A DNA stretch of 64,000 nucleotides, from NCBI RefSeq assembly GCF_030129945.1, contig NZ_JARRAF010000020.1:27368-91367 (forward strand), given 5' to 3'. Numbering within the stretch: the stretch's first letter is position 1; every line of letters starts with the position of its first letter. This DNA comes from Parachitinimonas caeni (GTDB lineage: Bacteria > Pseudomonadota > Gammaproteobacteria > Burkholderiales > Chitinimonadaceae). Below are positions 56,185-64,000 of the stretch, in pieces. Position numbers and translations under genes: made by a program. The notes below the pieces were generated by a model. The model was not told where the DNA came from. It saw only the letters and a program-made list of their open reading frames with translations, and did not search any database.

Positions 56185-57530
56185 GATTGCGGCTCCTGTT
56201 GCTTTGCTTCGGTCACGCCACGGCCAATGGCATCGTAGGTGATACCCATCTCTGCCATGATTGCCGGATCGTAAAGATTGCGACCATCAATAATGATTGG
56301 GCGCTTCAATTCCTTGCGGATCCGGGTGAAGTCGGGGCTACGGAATACCTTCCACTCTGTCACGATGAGCAGCGCATCGGCATTGTCCAAGGCAGCCATC
56401 GGGCTGTCTGCATAGTGGATGGTGTCGCCCAGATGCTTGCGCGCTTCCGCCGTGGCAATGGGGTCATAGGCAGTAACCGTTGCGCCGCGCCGTAACAGCT
56501 GGTTGATGATAGTGAGTGCTGGCGCTTCACGCATATCATCGGTATTCGGCTTGAATGCCAGACCCCACAAGGCAAAGTGGCGACCTTGCAGGTCTTTACC
56601 GAAATGGCGCTCAACTTTGTCGATCAGCCGGAGTTTTTGTCGGGCGTTGACTTCTTCCACTGCTGCCAAGACCTGCAAAGTCAGCCCGTGATCTTGCGCC
56701 GTACGCTGTAAGGCGGTGACGTCTTTCGGGAAGCAGGAGCCGCCGTAGCCACAGCCTGCGTACAGGAAGTGATAGCCGATGCGGGGGTCCGAACCGATTC
56801 CCTTGCGTACCAGTTCGATATCGGCACCCAACGTCTCGGCCAGATTGGCCAATTCGTTCATGAATGAAATACGGGTTGCCAGCATGGCGTTTGCCGCATA
56901 TTTGGTCAGTTCGGCTGAACGAACATCCATCACGATCAGTCGTTCGTGATTGCGCTGGAAGGGTTGATAGAGGGTATGCATGAGCTTGGTGGCACGCTCA
57001 TCATCCGAACCGACCACAATCCGGTCTGGCCGCATGAAGTCTTCCACAGCGGCGCCTTCTTTCAGAAACTCGGGATTCGATACCACGGAGAATTCGATGT
57101 TGGCGCCTCGCAAGGCAAGTTCTTCCGCAATGGCAGCCCGGACGCGATCGGCTGTACCAACCGGTACGGTTGATTTATCGACAACCAGCTTATAGGCACT
57201 CATGTGTCGGCCGATATTCCGGGCGGCAGCGACAACGTGCGACAGGTCGGCCGATCCATCCTCATCCGGAGGGGTGCCGACAGCGATCATCTGAATGGTG
57301 CCGTGGGCAACGGCCTCTTCTATGCTGGTGGTAAAACGCAGGCGGCCGGCGGCCGCATTCCGATGCACCAACTCATCCAGCCCTGGCTCATGAATCGGGA
57401 TTCCCCCGGCGTTGAGGGTATCGATTTTCTTGGGATCAAGATCCAGGCACAGGACATCGTTGCCGACCTCCGCCAGGCAGGTGCCAGAGACCAGGCCCAC
57501 ATAGCCGGTCCCGATGATAGTTATTTTCAT
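56181..57530 (-). CDS. ugd: UDP-glucose 6-dehydrogenase
   Basis: Two-step oxidation of UDP-glucose to UDP-glucuronate, used for LPS sugars such as aminoarabinose or capsules. 449 aa. [17 protein letters not shown] binds [13 protein letters not shown] holds the catalytic C266, and [14 protein letters not shown] is family-typical. It precedes hldA with overlap. The whole pyrF-ugd-hldA direction suits an outer-membrane biogenesis operon. Confidence 0.96.
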   Translation of the reverse strand: MKITIIGTGYVGLVSGTCLAEVGNDVLCLDLDPKKIDTLNAGGIPIHEPGLDELVHRNAAAGRLRFTTSIEEAVAHGTIQMIAVGTPPDEDGSADLSHVVAAARNIGRHMSAYKLVVDKSTVPVGTADRVRAAIAEELALRGANIEFSVVSNPEFLKEGAAVEDFMRPDRIVVGSDDERATKLMHTLYQPFQRNHERLIVMDVRSAELTKYAANAMLATRISFMNELANLAETLGADIELVRKGIGSDPRIGYHFLYAGCGYGGSCFPKDVTALQRTAQDHGLTLQVLAAVEEVNARQKLRLIDKVERHFGKDLQGRHFALWGLAFKPNTDDMREAPALTIINQLLRRGATVTAYDPIATAEARKHLGDTIHYADSPMAALDNADALLIVTEWKVFRSPDFTRIRKELKRPIIIDGRNLYDPAIMAEMGITYDAIGRGVTEAKQQEPQS

Positions 57531-57637
57531 TTGAATGCCTCTGCAGAGTATTCGGTCTTACTCTGTTATTTAAAAAGGTCGTCGAGTTAAAGGGCGACTG
57601 GTTACCAGATGCGGCTTAGACCTGCCCTGGGTTTGGG

Positions 57638-58339
57638 TTAGCCTGCGTAACCAATCGACTGATTGATCTGATGTAACGTAGCAACCGGATCGGCGCTTCG
57701 TGTAATCGGGCGGCCGATGACGAGGTAATCCGATCCGGCTGCTACAGCAGCTTCCGGGGTCATGATGCGGGACTGATCCCCTTGCTCGCTGCCTGCAGGG
57801 CGAATGCCTGGGGTAACCAGCTTGAAATCAGTACCGCAGAGCTGGCGCAAAATGCTGGCTTCCTGTGCGGAGCAAACGACACCGTCACAACCAGCCTCCT
57901 TGGTCAGCTGTGCCAGTAGGGGTACTTGAATGGCGGGTTCCGCTAAACCGAGTTCCGCCAGATCCAGGCCATCCATACTGGTCAGTACGGTCACGCCAAT
58001 CAGCAAGGGGCGGTGTGTCAGCGGTTCCAAAGCTTCTCGGGCGGCTACCATCATCTTCCGGCCACCCAGGGCATGGACATTGACCATCCAGACACCTAAC
58101 TTGGCTGCGGCGCGGACTGCTTGCGCGACAGTATTGGGAATGTCGTGAAATTTGAGGTCAAGAAAAATATCGAAGCCGCGAGAAACCAACTGCTCAACCA
58201 GCTGTGGGCCGGCTGAAGTAAACAGTTCTTTACCTACTTTGAGCCGACATAGCTGGGGTGTGACTTTGGAGGCAAAAGCCAACGCCTCGTGAGCCTCGGA
58301 AAAATCGAGCGGTACGATGACTTTCGGGTCGTTCATCAT
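57638..58339 (-). CDS. pyrF: Orotidine 5'-phosphate decarboxylase
   Basis: Last step of UMP synthesis. 233 aa barrel with the catalytic set D-x-K-x-x-D in [18 protein letters not shown] at the start and TPGIRPAG in the phosphate loop. AAGGAAATC precedes the start. lapB-pyrF adjacency is conserved across proteobacteria. Confidence 0.97.
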   Translation of the reverse strand: MMNDPKVIVPLDFSEAHEALAFASKVTPQLCRLKVGKELFTSAGPQLVEQLVSRGFDIFLDLKFHDIPNTVAQAVRAAAKLGVWMVNVHALGGRKMMVAAREALEPLTHRPLLIGVTVLTSMDGLDLAELGLAEPAIQVPLLAQLTKEAGCDGVVCSAQEASILRQLCGTDFKLVTPGIRPAGSEQGDQSRIMTPEAAVAAGSDYLVIGRPITRSADPVATLHQINQSIGYAG

Positions 58340-58541
58340 GATTTCCTTGAAAAGATTGAATGGCGAATCGCGCGTAATCAGCGATCACCTCTCGCTGATC
58401 TGGGGGCAATGCGTGCTGATTTGGGCATCTGTGACGAGATGTGGGCGAACCACCACGGCCACATATGCTTGCTAAATCGACTATCCCCAGCTGACCTCCC
58501 CATTTCGGCAGCGGCGTCGGTGGATTGGGTGCTACGAGTTT

Positions 58542-59708
58542 CTAGTTCGGGCGCGTCTGTCCGCGCGAGGGCAAGAAGGACTCCCACTCATTGCATGCCG
58601 GACAGTGCCAGAAATATTGACGAGCTTTAAAGCCACAGCGGCCACAGTGATACATCGCCAAGCTACGGGTATTGTCTTGCACCAGCTTTTTCATCAGGTC
58701 CAATTCAGATTTGCGCTCGGGTTGGGCGCCTACTGCTTGACTATCCAGTAACTTGATCAATCCCAAGATGGAGGGGCTGCGTTTTAGTTCTTCCGATAAG
58801 AAATTGGCTGCAGACTCGCTACCTTCGTACTGAAGAATACGATCGTGTACGAGTTCCAGCATGTCTAACTCAGGATAGGTAGCGAGATAGCCTCGCACCA
58901 AAGCTGTTCCTTCTTCGATCTTGCCCAAACGATCGTAAATATCGAGTAGTCGTTTGGCGACCATCGGCAGGTAGCGGTGATCTTGCGACTCGATTTTCTG
59001 CCAGGCATCAATCGCTTCCATCCAGTTTTGCTCGGCGACTTCGAGATCGCCGAGAATCAGATTGGCACGCACACATTTTCGATGTTCGGCCAAGGCCTGT
59101 TGCAAAAACTGACGCGCTTCCTTTGGCTGAGACTTGATCGCAGCGTGGTTGGCCAGCTCACAATAAAACTCAGCAATTTCATGCTGATAGGTGTGGCTGG
59201 TGTCGCGCAGTTGCTGTGCAACCTCAATGGCGCGCTTCCACTCCTTTTCCTGCTGATAAATATCAAGCAAATGTCTTAAAGCCCCGCGCGCAAGCTCTGT
59301 ACCCTCTAAACTTTCAAAAAGCTCTTCTGCACGATCAAACAGACCGGCTTTCATGAAATCCAAGCCCAGCTCATATTGAGCAGCGTGCCTTTGCTCGGGT
59401 TTCAGCTCCGCGCGCTCTAGTAGCTTTTGATGCATGCGGATGGCACGTTCGATCTCACCTTTACGCCTGAACAAGTGACCAAGTGCAAATTGCAGCTCTA
59501 TGGTCTCGGCATGATTGCGTGCCAAGTCTACATAGACCTCAACCGCTTTATCGGTTTGTTCGTTCAATAAAAAATTCAGACCCTTGAAGTAGGCTTGTGG
59601 TAACGATTTTGAATCAGCGAGTACATGCTTGATGTCAATTCGTGCCGCCAACCAACCCAAGGCAAAGAAAACTGGAAATAAAACCAGCCACCAGGCTTCA
59701 AATTCCAC
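58542..59708 (-). CDS. lapB: Lipopolysaccharide assembly protein B
   Basis: Adaptor that regulates LpxC levels through FtsH and helps LPS assembly. 388 aa (E. coli 389): an N-terminal membrane anchor (EFEAWWLVLFPVFFALGWLA cut as WWLVLFPVFFALGW), nine or so TPR repeats, and a C-terminal rubredoxin-like metal site C355-x-x-C358 and C369-x-x-C372 (CGRCGF, CPAC). GTG at 59708 has AGAGG at the right distance; the TTG at 59729 would overlap lapA. Cotranscribed with lapA. Confidence 0.95.
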   Translation of the reverse strand: MEFEAWWLVLFPVFFALGWLAARIDIKHVLADSKSLPQAYFKGLNFLLNEQTDKAVEVYVDLARNHAETIELQFALGHLFRRKGEIERAIRMHQKLLERAELKPEQRHAAQYELGLDFMKAGLFDRAEELFESLEGTELARGALRHLLDIYQQEKEWKRAIEVAQQLRDTSHTYQHEIAEFYCELANHAAIKSQPKEARQFLQQALAEHRKCVRANLILGDLEVAEQNWMEAIDAWQKIESQDHRYLPMVAKRLLDIYDRLGKIEEGTALVRGYLATYPELDMLELVHDRILQYEGSESAANFLSEELKRSPSILGLIKLLDSQAVGAQPERKSELDLMKKLVQDNTRSLAMYHCGRCGFKARQYFWHCPACNEWESFLPSRGQTRPN

Positions 59709-59721
59709 AGACAACCTCTTC

Positions 59722-60033
59722 TCAAGCAACTGCGTCGAGCGGTTCCGCTGGCTCGACGGATTCGACGTGACTTATCGTTGGCCTGTCGGAAAGTGCGTTC
59801 AGTTCACGCTTTAGACGGGCGATCTCGCGGCGCGCCTTAAACAAAGCCAGCAATGGAGAAATCAGGCCGGCAACAACTCCAATAACAAAAAAAGCCAACA
59901 GTGCTACGACGAGCGGGGTTTTCCATTGATAGCCTGCAAAGAAGTTCAGCACTACCGGCTCTGTGTTATGCATGGCAAAACTGAATAGGAGCAGGAAGGT
60001 GGCGATTCGGAGTATCCAGGCTGCATAGCGCAT
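59722..60033 (-). CDS. lapA: LapA-family membrane protein
   Basis: A 103-aa inner-membrane protein with two membrane segments (about 5-22 and 40-63), the family's LNFFAGYQWKTPLVVALLAFF core cut as VVLNFFAGYQW, and a charged cytoplasmic coil (ARREIARLKRELNAL). Works with LapB in LPS assembly in E. coli. The ATG at 60033 is preferred to an upstream alternative. Ends 13 bases before lapB. Confidence 0.88.
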   Translation of the reverse strand: MRYAAWILRIATFLLLFSFAMHNTEPVVLNFFAGYQWKTPLVVALLAFFVIGVVAGLISPLLALFKARREIARLKRELNALSDRPTISHVESVEPAEPLDAVA

Positions 60034-60346
60034 TGGCGACGACCTGTTGAGAAAAAGACAGGCGAGCATTTTATCAGGTTGTAATGCATCAGCGCGTGCC
60101 TAGTCTCGCGGTTCACGAGACTTAGCTTTAATCTCAGTATTACTGTCAAATGCGAGAATAAGGTATGAACGCCTGTACCAGATCTGGCAGGTTGTTAGCT
60201 TTTGGGACGTCATGGCTAGTTTGCGGTCGAGCTGTGGTGGTAGCCGTGATCAACAACAGCTAAACGCAAGAGAGTGCACTGCATAAAAAAACAACGCAGC
60301 ACCTAAAAGGTGCTGCGTTGTTTGATTGCCGGAAATATCAAGAAAG
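60034..60346. other. Intergenic region between ihfB and lapA
   Basis: About 313 bases. It holds the ihfB terminator (60284-60323) and, on the minus strand, a TTGACA at 60145-60150 that could be a -35 box for lapA; the best -10 at the right distance (GCTAAG) is poor. A tight separation of the cmk-rpsA-ihfB and lapAB-pyrF units is thus likely. Confidence 0.4.
60284..60323 (-). terminator. Rho-independent terminator of ihfB
   Basis: Fifteen-base arms (60289-60303 and 60309-60323) around a TAAAA loop; read on the minus strand the stem is followed by TTTTTTT. Confidence 0.93.
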
Positions 60347-60637
60347 TCAGGATTCTGTTTCCAGATCCACTCTTTCCCGTAGTTCCTTGCCAGCCTTAAA
60401 ATGAGGCACAAACTTCTCCGGGACAGTAACTCTCGACCCAGATTTTGGATTGCGCCCCACCCGCGGTGGGCGATAGTTGAGATCAAAGCTACCAAAGCCT
60501 CGAATCTCAATGCGCTGACCACGAGCAAGGCTGGTCGCCATAGCATCGAGAATCGTCTTCACAGCTAGTTCTGCATCCTTCGAGATCAGCTGAGGGTAAC
60601 GCTCTGCGAGTCGGGCGATAAGTTCTGACTTGGTCAT
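60347..60637 (-). CDS. ihfB: Integration host factor beta subunit
   Basis: DNA-bending protein, partner of IhfA. 96 aa, starting [15 protein letters not shown], with [14 protein letters not shown] and the DNA-intercalating arm [12 protein letters not shown] is excluded by the sequence around the arm and by the rpsA neighbourhood. A frame start seven residues upstream is ignored. Confidence 0.95.
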   Translation of the reverse strand: MTKSELIARLAERYPQLISKDAELAVKTILDAMATSLARGQRIEIRGFGSFDLNYRPPRVGRNPKSGSRVTVPEKFVPHFKAGKELRERVDLETES

Positions 60638-60658
60638 GGCGCTTCCTGGGAGCAACGA

Positions 60659-62365
60659 TTACTCGGCCTTGTTACCCGACAGCTTTGCTTTCAACAGGGC
60701 ACCCAGATTAGTGGTGCCTGCACTGCCAGCATCTGCCGAGAACTTGTTCATTGCGTCGCTTTCGTCAGCGGCATCCTTGGCCTTGATCGACAGATTGATC
60801 GCACGATTTTTGCGGTCAATGTTGATGATCATGGTCTCAACCGTGTCGCCTTCCTTCAGAACGCTGGTGATGTTCTCGACGCGATCACGTGAAACTTCCG
60901 TTGCGCGCAGATAGCCTTCAATATCATCACCCAGAGAAACCACTGCGCCCTTGGGGTCGATAGATTTCACTGTGCCCTTAACAATGGCGCCCTTGTCGTG
61001 AGTGGAAACGTAGTTGTTGAACGGATCACCTTCCAGTTGCTTGATGCCCATGGAAATGCGCTCACGCTCTACGTCAATTGCCAGCACAATCGCTTCGACT
61101 TCGTCACCCTTCTTGTAGTTGCGTACGGCTTCCTCACCAGTAACATTCCAAGACAGATCGGACAAGTGAACCAAGCCATCAATTCCGCCGGGCAGGCCGA
61201 TAAACACACCAAAGTCGGTGATCGACTTAATAGTGCCTTTAATCTTGTCACCCTTCTTGAAGTTTGCGCTGAAATCATCCCAAGGGTTAGCCATGCACTG
61301 CTTCATGCCCAGGCTGATACGACGGCGATCTTCATCAATCTCAAGGATCATGACTTCAACTTCATCGCCCAGCGCTACAACCTTGGATGGGTGAACGTTC
61401 TTGTTCGTCCAATCCATTTCCGAAACGTGAACCAAACCTTCAATGCCTTGCTCGATTTCAACAAATGCGCCGTAGTCGGTCAGATTGGTAACCTTGCCGA
61501 ACAAGCGAGTGCCGGAAGGATAGCGACGTGACAAACCGACCCATGGGTCTTCACCCAGTTGCTTGAGGCCCAGTGATACACGATTCTTCTCTTGATCGAA
61601 CTTGAGGACCTTTGCAGTGACTTCATCGCCAACTGCCAAGACTTCGCTTGGGTGTTTAACACGGCGCCATGCCAAGTCGGTGATGTGCAACAGACCATCA
61701 ATCCCGCCGAGGTCAACGAATGCACCGTAATCAGTAATATTCTTGACAACGCCCTTGATGATTGAGCCTTCTTGCAGTTGGTCAAGCAGCTTCTGGCGTT
61801 CCTCGCCCAAGCTTTCTTCAAGCACCGCGCGACGCGATACAACCACGTTATTGCGCTTACGATCAAGCTTGATTACCTTAAACTCAACTTGCTTGCCTTC
61901 AAATGGGCTGGTGTCCTTGACTGGACGAATATCAACCAGCGAACCGGGCAAGAATGCACGAATGCCGTTAACCATAACGGTCAATCCACCCTTGACCTTG
62001 CCGTTGATGACGCCGGACATTACCACGCCCTTCTCGAGAGCGTCTTCCAACTCAATCCAAGCAGCCAAGCGCTTAGCCTTCTCGCGGGAAAGCTTGGTTT
62101 CGCCATAACCGTTTTCAAGGCTTTCAATTGCGACCTGAACGAAGTCGCCAATTTTTACGACGATTTCGCCTTTGTCGTTCTTGAATTCGTCGATTGAAAC
62201 CAAACTCTCGGACTTGAGGCCGGCATTTACGGTGACGAAGTTAGGATCAACGCCAACAACCTCGGCGGTGATAACTTCACCCGCGCGCATTTCCTGACGC
62301 GTTAGGCTTTCCTCAAACAGCGCGGCAAAACTTTCCATAGAGTTGGAAGCAACGGAAGTAGTCAT
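60659..62365 (-). CDS. rpsA: 30S ribosomal protein S1
   Basis: Essential protein that brings mRNA to the ribosome. 568 aa with six S1 repeats: recognisable cores include [76 protein letters not shown] and [25 protein letters not shown], quoted here only by their starts [15 protein letters not shown] and ITDFGVF. The ATG at 62365 is not preceded by a strong ribosome site, as in E. coli rpsA, where translation is S1-autoregulated. The conserved order cmk-rpsA-ihfB holds. Confidence 0.98.
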   Translation of the reverse strand: MTTSVASNSMESFAALFEESLTRQEMRAGEVITAEVVGVDPNFVTVNAGLKSESLVSIDEFKNDKGEIVVKIGDFVQVAIESLENGYGETKLSREKAKRLAAWIELEDALEKGVVMSGVINGKVKGGLTVMVNGIRAFLPGSLVDIRPVKDTSPFEGKQVEFKVIKLDRKRNNVVVSRRAVLEESLGEERQKLLDQLQEGSIIKGVVKNITDYGAFVDLGGIDGLLHITDLAWRRVKHPSEVLAVGDEVTAKVLKFDQEKNRVSLGLKQLGEDPWVGLSRRYPSGTRLFGKVTNLTDYGAFVEIEQGIEGLVHVSEMDWTNKNVHPSKVVALGDEVEVMILEIDEDRRRISLGMKQCMANPWDDFSANFKKGDKIKGTIKSITDFGVFIGLPGGIDGLVHLSDLSWNVTGEEAVRNYKKGDEVEAIVLAIDVERERISMGIKQLEGDPFNNYVSTHDKGAIVKGTVKSIDPKGAVVSLGDDIEGYLRATEVSRDRVENITSVLKEGDTVETMIINIDRKNRAINLSIKAKDAADESDAMNKFSADAGSAGTTNLGALLKAKLSGNKAE

Positions 62366-62539
62366 TGATAAAAGTGTCCAGATTTCTTGCCAAGTTACCA
62401 AGGCAAGGGAAAATTGAAAAAAGCCAGTCCGGGCAAATCCAGATTGGCACATTTAAATAACTGGTTGATTTTCAAACGCTGATCCGTTTGAGTGAGCATG
62501 CCGCCCATGCTAGAACACTCTGAATAATGCTCAGATGAG

Positions 62540-63208
62540 TCAGATGATCTCTGCATACCAGTTCAAAACTTGCCTTACTGCGCAATCAATACCCATTTGA
62601 GTGGTATCGAGTAATTTGGCATCAGGCAATATCTGCAGTGGAGCAACTGTTCTTGCCCGATCCCGGGCGTCACGTTGTTCTATGTCCTGCAAAATATCCG
62701 TAAGTATCGCACTTTCCCCTTTTGCAATCAACTGCTTATGCCGGCGATTGGCACGTTCGGCTGGTGATGCGGTGAGGAATACCTTGAGGACTGCATTCGG
62801 GAATACCACAGACCCCATGTCTCTTCCGTCGGCGACCAAACCTGGATCGCGCTGAAAGTCGCGCTGCCTTTGCAATAATGCTTGGCGAACCAAAGGGTGT
62901 GTGGCGACTTGCGACGCCCCCTCGCCGATAGCTTCTGACCGGATGGTCTCTGTTGCATCTTCGTCATCCAGCAAGATCATTCCTTCAAGAAAACTCGCAT
63001 TGAGAGTTGCTGCGATGGAGGCTACCTCTTGCTGGGATTTGAAATCGACGCCTCTGTGAATGGCGGCTAAGGCTGTTAGCCGATACAGGGCGCCGCTATC
63101 CAGATAATGGAAACCGAGTGCTGCAGCGATGCGCGCGGCAACGGTGCCTTTGCCGGAAGCAGAGGGGCCGTCTATCGCGATGACGGGAGTGGAACTGGGA
63201 GTGCTCAT
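62540..63208 (-). CDS. cmk: Cytidylate kinase
   Basis: Phosphorylates CMP and dCMP. 222 aa, start MSTPSSTPVIAIDGPSASGKG with the P-loop GPSASGKGT, YLDSGALYR, GRDMGSVVFP and RDARDRAR. The frame extends 14 codons upstream without support. Gap to rpsA 174 bases. Confidence 0.96.
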   Translation of the reverse strand: MSTPSSTPVIAIDGPSASGKGTVAARIAAALGFHYLDSGALYRLTALAAIHRGVDFKSQQEVASIAATLNASFLEGMILLDDEDATETIRSEAIGEGASQVATHPLVRQALLQRQRDFQRDPGLVADGRDMGSVVFPNAVLKVFLTASPAERANRRHKQLIAKGESAILTDILQDIEQRDARDRARTVAPLQILPDAKLLDTTQMGIDCAVRQVLNWYAEII

Positions 63209-63447
63209 TGCTGGAAATTTTGCCTGACAATCAGATATAGGGAAATCCATGTAATTGTCTCAAAATTACAGAATTTGAGCGAGCAGATGTCTATCTTGTT
63301 TATTGTCATCCTCTTTGATTTCCGAAATCTGCTGGTAGGGTGATAGGGCAGGCCTGTCGCGGCCTGAAGAGTCACTGGAACGATGGCTATATTTCCGTTC
63401 TGGTGAGATTTTCCTCGTGTGTTGAAACTTAGTAATGGGAGGTGGCT

Positions 63448-63768
63448 ATGAAGAGGTATTTTCTGGGTATTGTTGCGCTATTAGTATCGAGCTTTGCCTT
63501 TGCGGTCGTGAATATCAATACGGCGACCCAGGCGGAATTGGAATCATTAAAGGGGATTGGCCCGGAGAAAGCTAAGGCAATTATTGAATATCGCACAAAG
63601 AATGGTGCATTCAAGACGGTGGATGATTTAGATAAGGTGAAAGGGATAGGTAAAGCGACGCTTGATAAACTGCGGCCGGATATCTCTGTTGGAGGAGCTG
63701 CGGCTAAGCCTGCACCGGCTGCGGCAAAGCCGGCGGACAAAAAGGCCCCTGAGCCGAAGAAGCAATAG
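63448..63768 (+). CDS. comEA: Secreted ComEA-like helix-hairpin-helix protein
   Basis: A 106-aa protein with a signal peptide (about 1-19) and a tandem helix-hairpin-helix DNA-binding domain: VNINTATQAELESLKGIGPEKA (first, LKGIG) and VDDLDKVKGIGKATLDKL (second, VKGIG), followed by an Ala/Lys/Pro tail. ComEA binds DNA in the periplasm during natural transformation; short ComEA-like proteins like this are common in beta- and gammaproteobacteria and may or may not serve in competence. ATG 63448 with GGGAGG five bases before; GTG six bases earlier overlaps that site. Confidence 0.85.
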   Translation: MKRYFLGIVALLVSSFAFAVVNINTATQAELESLKGIGPEKAKAIIEYRTKNGAFKTVDDLDKVKGIGKATLDKLRPDISVGGAAAKPAPAAAKPADKKAPEPKKQ

Positions 63769-63797
63769 TCATTTTACTGTTGTATGCGTACCAAACA

Positions 63798-63825
63798 AGA
63801 CCTCGCATTAGCGAGGTCTTTTTAT
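63798..63825 (+). terminator. Rho-independent terminator after comEA
   Basis: Arms AGACCTCGC (63798-63806) and GCGAGGTCT (63811-63819), ATTA loop and a T-run after. Confidence 0.93.
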
Positions 63826-63868
63826 ATTTGGTAGAGAAGATCAAAAATTACTTTTACGTAAACGTAAA

Positions 63869-64000
63869 CTAATTGTCAGGTTCCGCCTGTTTATAAACTT
63901 TCCTCGTAAACAGATCCGGCTGTTTAACCTGCCACTGTTTCATAGCCTCAATCGGAGACAAGAAGTTGAGGGCTTTTTGTGGGATGTGATGATTGTAGGC
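63869..64000 (-). mobile_element. IS481-type transposase, C-terminal 43 residues (runs off right edge)
   Basis: The minus strand reads AYNHHIPQKALNFLSP, IEAMKQWQVKQPDLFTRKV and YKQAEPDN then TAG. This is the typical tail of DDE transposases of the IS481/IS3 group (YN..IPQKALN, SPIEAMK, W). The element continues beyond base 64000. Just outside the stop is a palindromic TTTACGTAAA (63854-63863) with a further CGTAAAC copy; the outer end of the element may lie there but was not defined. Confidence 0.8.

Overview
The window is a stretch of a betaproteobacterial chromosome, probably from the Neisseriales/Chromobacteriaceae neighbourhood. This rests on gene order (cmk-rpsA-ihfB-lapA-lapB-pyrF-ugd-hldA; a GntR gene before sdhCDAB-sdhE-gltA-sucA-sucB-lpd-sucC-sucD), a hopanoid-type hpnC, and polar-flagellum genes (a MotD-like stator protein, FlgM, FlgN, FliW). 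Species cannot be fixed from the sequence. Almost all the DNA is housekeeping. No tRNA, rRNA or CRISPR array was seen.

Layout: (1) 1-6.0 kb: 5' part of rne (minus, running off the left edge), a long gene-free leader, then a tight plus-strand run rluC, HAD phosphatase, Rieske protein, sppA. (2) 6.0-8.3 kb: flagellar block with a MotD-like gene, convergent flgN and flgM, and fliW. (3) 8.6-16.3 kb: mixed single genes (secreted protein, MarC family, hpnC, nuclease, a large diguanylate cyclase, rpe, apaG). (4) 16.6-23.7 kb: DUF1631 protein, an alpha/beta hydrolase, two tandem paralogous unknown genes built from four copies of one domain, and a YheS-type ABC-F ATPase. (5) 23.8-39.2 kb: a nearly complete TCA-cycle block: mdh, divergent gntR with a perfect 18-bp palindrome, then sdhCDAB, sdhE, gltA, sucAB, lpd, sucCD. 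(6) 39.3-52.2 kb: an accessory region with GNAT, MFS, a predicted ATPase and small partner, a lipoprotein, a large secreted deacetylase-like protein, a YcxB-like protein, tyrA, a three-gene operon (RuBisCO-like protein, IspD-like cytidylyltransferase, TPR-LicD/fukutin-like transferase) and a free-standing PilJ-domain protein. (7) 52.3-64 kb: LPS heptose genes (hldD, hldA, ugd) interrupted by msrB and an orphan ABC binding protein, then pyrF-lapB-lapA-ihfB-rpsA-cmk on the minus strand, a ComEA-like protein and the tail of an IS481-type transposase at the right edge.

Two things stand out. First, the operon at 47699-51182 joins two protein families that in humans make and use CDP-ribitol (ISPD, and fukutin/FKRP) to a strongly diverged RuBisCO-like protein, with ATGA start/stop overlaps at both junctions. 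I infer an undescribed CDP-polyol (or similar) surface modification pathway. Second, a family of palindromic repeats with ends like TAGGCTCTGTTGAC (43451-43604, 47451-47709, 54654-54704, related or relic copies at 45899, 6841 and 11726) sits at gene 3' ends, and at four genes the repeat itself supplies the stop codon.
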